Shown here: positions 1 to 7,514 of the stretch, piece by piece
Layout: each line of letters opens with the position of its first letter
How positions within the stretch are numbered: the first letter of the stretch is position 1
From: Pseudomonadota bacterium
GTDB taxonomy: Bacteria > Pseudomonadota > Gammaproteobacteria > Burkholderiales > Burkholderiaceae_C
Assembly (NCBI GenBank): GCA_023438115.1
Contig: JAEZEB010000262.1
Coordinates: 1 to 10,052 of the forward strand
Direction of reading: 5' to 3'
Length of the DNA: 10,052 nucleotides
Translations under genes and position numbers: made by a program
Notes under the pieces: generated by a model
The model's database searches: none
What the model was told of the DNA's origin: nothing
What the model saw: only the letters and a program-made list of their open reading frames with translations

Positions 1-651
1 CGCTTGGGCGAGCAGCCGCTGATGCGCAACGTGCTGGCCGACCTGGCCCTCGAAGCGGAAGCCGCGTGCGCGCTGGCCATCCGCCTTGCGCGCGCCTTCG
101 ACCGCCGCGGCGACGCGCATGAAGCCGCGATGGCGCGCCTGCTCACGCCCATCGCCAAGTTCTGGATCTGCAAGCGCGGCAGCCACTTCGCGCAGGAAGC
201 GATGGAGTGCCTGGGCGGCAACGGCTACGTCGAGGAGGGCGGCGAGGGCGTGATGGCCCGCATCTACCGCGAGATGCCGCTCAACTCGATCTGGGAGGGC
301 GCCGGCAACATCATGGCGCTGGACCTGCTGCGCGCGCTGCGCAAGGCCGATGCCGCGGCCGCGCTGGCGCAGGAGCTCGCGCCGGCCAAGGGCGCGCATC
401 CCGCGCTGGACAAGCTGGCCGCAAGCCTGCCGACGCGCGTGGAGGAAATGGCGACGGAAGTGGAAGCGCGTCGCCTCGCGCAGGACGTCGCGCTGGCCGT
501 GCAGGCCGCGCTGCTGGTGCAGGCCGCGCCCGCGGCGGTCTCGGACGCCTTCTGCGCCTCCCGCATCGCCGGTGACTGGGGGCAGGCCTTCGGCACGCTG
601 TCCGGCCGGACGGACTTCGACGCGATCCTGCAGAGGGCCATGCCGCAGTAA
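1..651 (+). CDS. AidB-type acyl-CoA dehydrogenase, C-terminal part (5' truncated by window)
   Basis: This is the last 216 codons of a flavoprotein of the acyl-CoA dehydrogenase superfamily; the reading frame is open to base 1, so the start lies upstream. The visible part is the C-terminal helical domain. A conserved block reads ECLGGNGYVEE, then MPLNSIWEGAGNIM about 20 residues later. The WEG glutamate (codon 295-297) sits where acyl-CoA dehydrogenases carry the YEGT catalytic-base glutamate. The PLNSIWEG-GN form and the long tail ending near SDAFCASRIAGDWG are typical of the AidB clade rather than of the short beta-oxidation enzymes. E. coli AidB is an alkylation-induced FAD protein that binds DNA; relatives in Burkholderiales are often annotated as isovaleryl- or generic acyl-CoA dehydrogenase, so the true substrate is open. 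It lies 9 bases before the GST-family gene and in the same run as ogt, which favours an alkylation-stress role. Confidence 0.88.
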   Translation, partial: RLGEQPLMRNVLADLALEAEAACALAIRLARAFDRRGDAHEAAMARLLTPIAKFWICKRGSHFAQEAMECLGGNGYVEEGGEGVMARIYREMPLNSIWEGAGNIMALDLLRALRKADAAAALAQELAPAKGAHPALDKLAASLPTRVEEMATEVEARRLAQDVALAVQAALLVQAAPAAVSDAFCASRIAGDWGQAFGTLSGRTDFDAILQRAMPQ

Positions 652-660
652 GCTCGCGGG

Positions 661-1608
661 ATGCAAGACATCATCCTGCACCACTACCCGAGCTCGCCCT
701 TTTCCGAGAAGGTGCGGCTCATCCTCGGCTACAAGAAGCTGCCCTGGAAGTCGGTGCACATCCCGCCGATCGCGCCCAAGCCCGACGTGGTGGCGCTGAC
801 GGGCGGCTACCGTCGCACGCCCTTCCTGCAGGTCGGCGCCGACATCTACTGCGACACCGCGCTGATCTGCGACGTGCTGGAGCACGTGCGGCCCGATCCC
901 ACGCTGTACCCGCCGCACCTCAAGGGCGCCTGCCGCATCTTCGCGCAGTGGGCGGACAGCACGCTGTTCTGGGCCGCCATGGGCTACAACCTGCAGCCGC
1001 GCGGCGCCGCGCACGTGTTCGCCAAGGCGCCGCCCGAGATGGCGAAAGCCTTCGCCGACGACCGCAAGGCCATGTCGGCGAACATGGTGCGCCTGCGCCC
1101 GGGCGACGCCACCTCGGCCTACCGCTCCTACCTGCGCCGCATCGCCAACATGGCCGACGAGCACGACTTCCTGTTCGGCATCGACCCCTGCGTGGCCGAC
1201 TTCGCGGCGTACCACGGCATCTGGTACACGCGCAACCAGGTGCCGGTGCTGGCGGACATCCTCAACGCCACGCCCTCCGTGGGCGAGTGGGCCAACCGCA
1301 TGGAGGCGATCGGCCACGGCGTGGCGACCAGGCTCACCGCCGAGGATGCCATCGACATCGCGAAGGCCGCGGACCCGCAACCCGCCGGCGCCAACCTGCT
1401 CGTCGACAGCGCCTTCCAGGACGACCACGGCATCCCGCTGGGCACGCGCGTGACGGTCACGCCGGAGTCCTTCGGCAGCGAAGGCACGGACGGCGAGTTG
1501 ATCGCCGCGACCCGCACGCACTACAGCCTGCGGCGCGAGGATGCGCGCGCCGGCACCGTGCACGTGCATTTCCCGCGCATCGGCTACGTGCTGCGCGCCG
1601 CCGCCTGA
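661..1608 (+). CDS. Glutathione S-transferase family protein with C-terminal extension
   Basis: A 315-residue protein, long for a GST (usually about 200-230). Residues 3-80 form the thioredoxin-like N-terminal domain: an HHYPSSPFSEKVRLILG opening with the serines where GSTs keep the catalytic residue, then RRTPFLQVGADIYCDT, which matches the cis-proline and the glutathione-binding Asp/Thr turn. Residues from about 90 to 235 look like the all-helical GST domain. The last 75 or so residues (LLVDSAFQDDHG onward) are predicted beta-rich and are not part of a normal GST; in some GST-like proteins of proteobacteria this region is a separate uncharacterised domain. The likely role is glutathione conjugation or another thiol-dependent detoxification, substrate unknown. 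The ATG is 9 bases after the upstream stop, with only a weak purine run before it; the stop is 7 bases before ogt. Co-transcription with both neighbours is inferred from spacing. Confidence 0.88.
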   Translation: MQDIILHHYPSSPFSEKVRLILGYKKLPWKSVHIPPIAPKPDVVALTGGYRRTPFLQVGADIYCDTALICDVLEHVRPDPTLYPPHLKGACRIFAQWADSTLFWAAMGYNLQPRGAAHVFAKAPPEMAKAFADDRKAMSANMVRLRPGDATSAYRSYLRRIANMADEHDFLFGIDPCVADFAAYHGIWYTRNQVPVLADILNATPSVGEWANRMEAIGHGVATRLTAEDAIDIAKAADPQPAGANLLVDSAFQDDHGIPLGTRVTVTPESFGSEGTDGELIAATRTHYSLRREDARAGTVHVHFPRIGYVLRAAA

Positions 1609-1615
1609 GGCCGCC

Positions 1616-2158
1616 ATGGCCCGCGCGCTGGGGTTCTGCCTGTTCGACACCGCCATCGGCCCCTGCGGCATCGCGTGGACGCAGGACGCACTCGCGGCGG
1701 TGCAACTGCCGGAAACCACCCGCGAGGGCACGCGCGACCGTATGCTGCGCTACACCGGACCGGCCGGCGAATCGCAGCCGCCGCCCTTCGTGCGCGCGGC
1801 CATCGCGCGCATCCAGCGGTTGCTGGAAGGCGAGCACGACGACTTGGCCGACGTCCCGCTCGACTGGGCGGACCTGCCGCCTTTCCACCGCAAGGTCTAC
1901 GAGGTCACACGCGCCATTCCGCCCGGCGAGGTGCTGACCTATGGCGAGGTGGCGCGGCGCGTGGGCGAGCCCGGCGCTGCGCGCGCCGTCGGGCAGGCGC
2001 TGGGCCACAACCCCTTTGCGCCCGTGATCCCCTGCCACCGCGTGCTGGCCGCCGGCGGGCGCTCGGGCGGTTTCTCCGCCGAGGGCGGGGCGATGACCAA
2101 GCTGCGGATGCTCGAAATCGAAAAAGCCCGGTTCGGGGGCGAACCGGGCCTGTTCTGA
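1616..2158 (+). CDS. ogt: Methylated-DNA--[protein]-cysteine S-methyltransferase (Ogt type)
   Basis: A 180-residue suicide DNA-repair protein that moves alkyl groups from O6-alkylguanine (and O4-alkylthymine) onto its own cysteine. The acceptor motif PCHRV is at residues 139-143, with Cys140 the predicted acceptor. A winged-helix DNA-binding segment precedes it: PFHRKVYEVTRAIPPGEVLTYGEVA, followed by ARAVGQALGHNP. GGRSGGFS follows the active site, as in the family. The N-terminal region (about residues 1-75) is the variable ribonuclease-H-like domain. It has no Ada regulatory domain, so it is the constitutive-type Ogt rather than Ada. The frame is open further upstream into the GST gene, but the ATG at 1616 is preferred: GAGG (1607-1610) sits 5 bases before it, and the protein then has the usual length. 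The 3' end overlaps a strong hairpin at 2126-2149. Placement after the AidB-type and GST genes suggests a detoxification/repair operon. Confidence 0.93.
   Translation: MARALGFCLFDTAIGPCGIAWTQDALAAVQLPETTREGTRDRMLRYTGPAGESQPPPFVRAAIARIQRLLEGEHDDLADVPLDWADLPPFHRKVYEVTRAIPPGEVLTYGEVARRVGEPGAARAVGQALGHNPFAPVIPCHRVLAAGGRSGGFSAEGGAMTKLRMLEIEKARFGGEPGLF
2121..2149 (-). terminator. Intrinsic terminator of the minus-strand LapA-type gene, embedded in the ogt 3' end
   Basis: Bases 2126-2135 and 2140-2149 form a perfect 10-bp stem (GCCCGGTTCG with CGAACCGGGC) closed by a GGGG loop on the plus strand. On the minus strand the stem is followed directly by five T (2125-2121). That is the form of a Rho-independent terminator for transcripts of the minus-strand gene, which stops 27 bases before the stem. 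On the plus strand the stem is followed by CTGTTCT, a poor U-tract, so termination of ogt here would be weaker. The element codes for ogt residues near the C-terminus (KARFGGEPGLF). Confidence 0.8.
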
Positions 2159-2161
2159 GCG

Positions 2162-2178
2162 GACCGCTTCAGGCGGTC
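2162..2178. terminator. Small hairpin in the convergent gap between ogt and the LapA-type gene
   Basis: GACCGC (2162-2167) pairs with GCGGTC (2173-2178) around a 5-base loop. It starts 4 bases after the ogt stop and overlaps the minus-strand stop codon (2177-2179). Neither side has a U-tract, so it may only help terminate or stabilise the ogt transcript 3' end. Confidence 0.35.
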
Positions 2179-2929
2179 AGAACCACTTGCGCCAGCCGGA
2201 TTCGGCCGGGCGCTCCGCGGCCTGCGCGCGCTCGCGTTCCTGGCGCAGGCGCTCCTCGCGGATGCGCTCGTCGCGCAGCCTTTCCTCGTCGCGCATCATC
2301 TGCGCCTGGTGCTCGCGCGCCTGCTGCGCATCGGCGCGCTCGCGCACGTTGTCCGGATGCGCCAGGTCGTTGCGCAGCGGCTCGTGGAGCACGGGCTCGT
2401 TGTGCACCACCGGCGCCGGGCCCCCCACCAGGGGCGCGCGTCCCTGGCCCATGCGCTCGAAGCGGCTCTCCAGGCGGTGCTCCAGCTCGTTCAGGCGGGC
2501 CGACAGCGTGCGGTTGATCTGCTCGAGCTGGTTGCGGATCTCGCGCTGGTGCTCCAGCCGCGTCTTCTCCACTTCCGTCGCGGCGATGGCATCGCGGTCG
2601 CGCAGCTCGCGCAGCTGGGTGTCCAGGTGCTGGCGCAGGTCGGTGAAACGCGAGGCCTCGGCCTTGTCGGCCAGGGCGCGCTGCGCCTCCAGCTCCTTGT
2701 AGTGATGGCGCGATTCCAGCAGCGTCTGCGTGCGCAGCGTGGCCGCGGAAAGGGCGAAGATCACGACGGCGAGGGCCAGCAGGCCGAGCAGGATGGCGCC
2801 GAGCGGGGCATCCATGACGACCGGGCCGAACAGCAGCGGCGCCGGGCGGATGACCTCGGACCAGTTGAGGGCGGCGAAGCCCGCGACCAGCAGGATCGCG
2901 ATCACCAGCAGGACGAATCGAGTGCGCAT
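2177..2929 (-). CDS. LapA-domain (DUF1049-type) membrane protein with long coiled coil
   Basis: A 250-residue inner-membrane protein. Residues about 4-21 and 42-63 are two hydrophobic helices joined by a short loop (NWSEVIRPAPLLFGPVVMDAP), the hairpin layout of the LapA (lipopolysaccharide assembly A) family. It then has a charged heptad-like coiled coil at about 70-160, a Pro/Gly-rich linker (165-185) and a very Arg/Glu/Gln-rich helix (195-240), ending in the short aromatic tail GWRKWF. E. coli LapA is about 100 residues, so the cytoplasmic part here is much enlarged. In E. coli LapA acts with LapB in lipopolysaccharide assembly control, but no lapB or LPS gene is near, so the function here is not established. 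The frame extends 17 codons further upstream; the ATG at 2929 is chosen because AAGGAG (plus-strand 2935-2940) lies 5 bases before it and the protein then begins MRTRF directly before the first membrane helix. Confidence 0.8.
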   Translation of the reverse strand: MRTRFVLLVIAILLVAGFAALNWSEVIRPAPLLFGPVVMDAPLGAILLGLLALAVVIFALSAATLRTQTLLESRHHYKELEAQRALADKAEASRFTDLRQHLDTQLRELRDRDAIAATEVEKTRLEHQREIRNQLEQINRTLSARLNELEHRLESRFERMGQGRAPLVGGPAPVVHNEPVLHEPLRNDLAHPDNVRERADAQQAREHQAQMMRDEERLRDERIREERLRQERERAQAAERPAESGWRKWF

Positions 2930-3060
2930 GGGAACTCCTTGGGACGTTGTCAACCATTCTCTGCAGTGGAGGCGCAACACCTGTCAGCCGACGCCCCGTC
3001 TGGCTGTGCGATGCGTGTGGCAAACTCGCCCGTCCATCGTTCCTGAGCAGTAAGCACACG
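2930..3060. promoter_or_regulatory. Divergent intergenic region between the LapA-type gene and tex
   Basis: These 131 bases must carry the promoters for both divergent genes. A strong Shine-Dalgarno AAGGAG for the minus-strand gene is visible at 2935-2940. I see no convincing -35/-10 pair for either direction; GAGAAT on the minus strand (2961-2956) and CAAACT on the plus strand (3021-3026) are the best -10-like words, both weakly supported. Confidence 0.35.
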
Positions 3061-5385
<2,325 letters not shown>

Positions 5386-5391
5386 CGGCTA

Positions 5392-5407
5392 GGCGCGGAT
5401 GCGCGCC
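5392..5407 (+). terminator. Possible weak terminator hairpin after tex
   Basis: GGCGCG (5392-5397) pairs perfectly with CGCGCC (5402-5407) around GATG, starting 6 bases after the tex stop. There is no U-tract directly after it, and the next promoter-like word begins at 5413, so termination efficiency is doubtful. Confidence 0.35.
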
Positions 5408-5412
5408 CGACG

Positions 5413-5426
5413 CAAAATAGCCCGCA
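5413..5426 (+). promoter_or_regulatory. Candidate -10 box for a leaderless start upstream of the signalling pair
   Basis: CAAAAT (5413-5418) lies 7 bases before an ATG at 5426, so transcription would begin at or next to that ATG. The layout closely resembles TAGAAT followed by 6 bases and ATG at 7502-7514. No clear -35 is seen at the expected distance. Similar A/T islands stand out in this GC-rich background. Confidence 0.4.
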
Positions 5427-5452
5427 TGCTGGCGAAGCACCCCATCGGATGA
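5426..5452 (+). CDS. Possible 8-codon leader ORF (MLAKHPIG) overlapping the next start
   Basis: ATG at 5426 opens an 8-residue ORF whose TGA (5450-5452) overlaps the ATG (5449-5451) of the downstream gene as ATGA. The downstream start has no visible Shine-Dalgarno, so translation of this mini-ORF followed by reinitiation is a plausible way to reach it. It is short enough to occur by chance, and no peptide function is implied. Confidence 0.3.
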   Translation: MLAKHPIG

Positions 5453-6369
5453 CGACGGAAACCGGCCACGGCCCGGTGCCGGCGAGCGTCCTTTCCCTGC
5501 GGCTGCGGGGCGGCGGCGACGATGCGCGCAAGCTCGCTGCGCGCCGCCAGCGCCTCGTCGACCTCGCGCACAAGGTGCTGGCCGGCTGGCCGCAGGAGCG
5601 CCGCGTGGTGCTGGACGCACCCGACGGCCTTGCGTTCGTCGGCGAGATCGCCCCGTCCGTCGCCTTGCGCGCGGCCGCCACCGCGGCCCGCTGCGCCGGT
5701 GACGCGTCCCTGGGCGTCGCCCTGCACCGCGGCATGGTGCACGTGCTGCGCGACGGCGACGGCGTCCGCATCGCGGGCGAGGGCGTGGAGACCGCGTCCG
5801 CGCTCGCGGGCTTCGCAGGCGCGCAAGGCGTGGTGGCTTCGCAGGCCTTCCGCGACCACGTGGCCGCAACGGCGCCGCGCCTGGCGAAGGACCTTCGGCC
5901 CGGCGGCGAGATGGTCGATGACCAGCTGCGCAAGCTGCCCCTGTTCGTCTTCGACGCGGATGCCGGGCGCGGCCGCGCGACGCGCCGCAACGTGCTCGCG
6001 ACCAGTGGACTGGTGCTGCTGCTGGGGGCCGGCTGGGCGGCGCGCATGGCGCGCGAGCGCTACGAGGCCGCGCGGCGGCCCGCCATCATCGTGCTGGACA
6101 TCAAGCCTTCCGGCGAGATCTTCATCGACGGCGAGCTGCACGGCACCACGCCGCCGCTGCGCGAGGTGCGGGTGCCGCCGGGTCCGCACACGATCGAGGT
6201 GCGCAGCGGTCGCTTTCCGCCGCTGCGCCTGCAGGTGCAGTTGCAGCCCGCGGAGCAACTGCAGCTGAAGCACGTGTTCGCGGCGCCGCCGGCGCCTCCG
6301 CGGCGCGCGCGGCCGAAGGAGCCGAACGTGTTCGAACAGTTGCGCGACAAGCTGCGGAGGCTGCTGTGA
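5449..6369 (+). CDS. Membrane protein with degenerate class III cyclase-like domain and PEGA domain
   Basis: A 306-residue protein with three parts. Residues about 12-165 resemble a class III adenylate/guanylate cyclase fold: RVVLDAPDGLAFVGE fits the central hairpin, LGVALHRGMVHV the following strand, and IAGEGVETASALAGF the helix usually read as VNxAAR. The first metal-binding segment is not apparent, and the Asn and Arg of VNxAAR appear replaced (Glu, Ala), so catalysis is unlikely. Residues about 182-198 form one membrane helix after a basic RGRATRRN, suggesting a cytoplasmic N-terminus. Residues about 213-275 are a PEGA-type beta domain (IKPSGEIFIDGELHGTTP, then VPPGPHTIEVR), probably periplasmic. 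A Pro/Arg-rich tail follows. The stop overlaps the GTG start of the kinase, so the two are likely made together. The ATG at 5449 is the only usual start between the tex stop and residue 10 (GTG at 5476). Domain calls come from motifs only; the role as kinase partner is inferred. Confidence 0.78.
   Translation: MTTETGHGPVPASVLSLRLRGGGDDARKLAARRQRLVDLAHKVLAGWPQERRVVLDAPDGLAFVGEIAPSVALRAAATAARCAGDASLGVALHRGMVHVLRDGDGVRIAGEGVETASALAGFAGAQGVVASQAFRDHVAATAPRLAKDLRPGGEMVDDQLRKLPLFVFDADAGRGRATRRNVLATSGLVLLLGAGWAARMARERYEAARRPAIIVLDIKPSGEIFIDGELHGTTPPLREVRVPPGPHTIEVRSGRFPPLRLQVQLQPAEQLQLKHVFAAPPAPPRRARPKEPNVFEQLRDKLRRLL
6356..6369 (+). promoter_or_regulatory. Shine-Dalgarno and stop/start overlap coupling the PEGA protein to the kinase
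   Basis: GGAGG (6356-6360) lies 5 bases before GTG (6366-6368), and that GTG overlaps the upstream TGA (6367-6369) as GTGA. This decides the kinase start and points to translational coupling. Confidence 0.8.
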
Positions 6370-7481
6370 GCGCGCTGCCGGAGAACCCGCCGTTCACGCA
6401 CCTCGGGCGCTACCGCGTGGTGCGCGAGATCGGCCGCGGCGCCATGGGTGTCGTCTACCTTGCCGAGGACGATTCGCTGCTGCGCCAGGTGGCGATCAAG
6501 ACCTTGCTGCTGCCCGATGCGGCCGGCGAGCGGCGGCAGGCGGAGGCGCGCTTCCTGCAGGAAGCCAAGGCCGCGGGCAGCCTGAATCATCCGGGCATCA
6601 TCACGATCCACGACCTCGGGCGCGAAGGCGACTACCTCTACATCGCGATGGAGTTGCTGGAAGGCACCGAGCTGCGCGACCGCATGGCCCTGGGCATGCT
6701 GCCCCTGCACGAAGCGGTGGACATCGGCGCGCAGGTGGCCGCGGCGCTGGGCGCGGCGCACGCGCGCGGCGTGGTGCACCGCGACGTGAAGCCCGGCAAC
6801 ATCATGCTGCTGGCCGACGGGCACGCGAAGATCATGGACTTCGGCATCGCGCGCATGCAGAAGTCCGACGTGCGCACGCAAAGCGGCACCATGATGGGCT
6901 CGCCCAAGTACATGTCGCCGGAGCAGGTGGGCGGCCATCCGGTGGACCACCGCAGCGACATCTTCTCGCTGGGCTCCATGCTGTACGAGATGGTGGCCGG
7001 CGTGCCAGCCTTCGGCGGCAAGCACCTGGGTGAACTGCTCAACGACATCCTGCACGGCACGCCGCCGCCGGTGACGCAGTTCCGTGCCGGCGTTCCGGCG
7101 ATGCTGGACGAGGTGATCGCGCGCGCGATGCAGAAGAACGCGATGGCGCGCTACCAGGACGCCGCGGAGATGGCGCGGGACCTCGCGCTGTGCCGCACGG
7201 AGATCAATCGGGCGCGCGGCGCCTTGCCGGCGGGCACGGACGGTGGCACGGACCCGCTTGCCGCGACGGTCACCATGAGCATGGCGCGCACGCTGGTGCA
7301 GGCTGCTCCCGCGGGACTGGCGCCGGCGCCGGAGTTCGATTCTTCCGCGGGCCTGGCCCGGCTGGTGGAGGGCCGGCCCACGCCGGACGACACGCAGGCG
7401 CCACGCCGCATGCGGCGGATCGCCTGGCTGCTCGCCTATGCGGCTGCCACGGTCGCGGCCTTCGCGATCGCCTTGCGCTGA
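6366..7481 (+). CDS. Serine/threonine protein kinase, Hanks type, C-terminal membrane anchor
   Basis: A 371-residue bacterial Hanks-type kinase. All main catalytic motifs are present: glycine loop GRGAMG (23-28), Lys45 in VAIK, Glu66 in the C-helix, HRDVKPGN (138-145, catalytic Asp140), DFG (158-160), and the activation segment with SPE (184-186) and DIFSLG (198-203). The kinase domain runs from about 16 to 275. Residues 285-350 are a low-complexity Ala/Pro/Thr-rich linker holding several Ser/Thr residues, possible autophosphorylation sites. Residues about 352-370 form a membrane helix with a single Arg after it, so the enzyme is tail-anchored with the kinase in the cytoplasm and no sensor domain of its own. 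It should phosphorylate Ser/Thr on unknown proteins. GTG at 6366 with a good ribosome site overlaps the stop of the PEGA-domain protein, which may supply the missing periplasmic part. Confidence 0.95.
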   Translation: MSALPENPPFTHLGRYRVVREIGRGAMGVVYLAEDDSLLRQVAIKTLLLPDAAGERRQAEARFLQEAKAAGSLNHPGIITIHDLGREGDYLYIAMELLEGTELRDRMALGMLPLHEAVDIGAQVAAALGAAHARGVVHRDVKPGNIMLLADGHAKIMDFGIARMQKSDVRTQSGTMMGSPKYMSPEQVGGHPVDHRSDIFSLGSMLYEMVAGVPAFGGKHLGELLNDILHGTPPPVTQFRAGVPAMLDEVIARAMQKNAMARYQDAAEMARDLALCRTEINRARGALPAGTDGGTDPLAATVTMSMARTLVQAAPAGLAPAPEFDSSAGLARLVEGRPTPDDTQAPRRMRRIAWLLAYAAATVAAFAIALR

Positions 7482-7497
7482 GCCGCGGCGGCGCGGC
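7482..7497 (+). terminator. Possible hairpin after the kinase gene
   Basis: GCCGCG (7482-7487) pairs with CGCGGC (7492-7497) around GCGG, directly after the kinase stop. There is no U-tract and the sequence is simple GC-rich DNA, so this may be chance or a weak pause site just before the next promoter. Confidence 0.25.
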
Positions 7498-7501
7498 CGC
7501 C

Positions 7502-7514
7502 TAGAATTCCGCGA
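7502..7514 (+). promoter_or_regulatory. Candidate -10 box giving a leaderless mRNA for the patatin-like gene
   Basis: TAGAAT (7502-7507) matches the sigma-70 -10 consensus at 5 of 6 positions and ends 6 bases before the ATG at 7514. Transcription would start on or beside the ATG, and there is no Shine-Dalgarno in the gap. No good -35 is seen in the GC-rich DNA upstream. Confidence 0.5.

Noticed and set aside
1541..1615. Upstream in-frame start for ogt inside the GST gene
   Set aside because: The ATG at 1616 has GAGG at good spacing and gives the usual family length; the extra 25 residues are a frame shadow of the GST end.
2948..2953. Perfect TTGACA (-35 consensus) on the minus strand upstream of the LapA-type gene
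   Set aside because: A -10 at the normal distance would fall on the start codon and reads CATGCG, so it cannot drive this gene.
2947..3060. Upstream in-frame start that would give an 812-residue Tex
   Set aside because: The added 38 residues are not Tex-like and occupy the intergenic promoter region; the family starts at MQKILRQ.
7493..7509. GCGGCCGC and GAATTC palindromes next to each other, which could hint at cloning-vector sequence
   Set aside because: They lie between two natural-looking genes with the same base composition, and the GAATTC is part of the TAGAAT box; chance restriction sites are the simpler reading.
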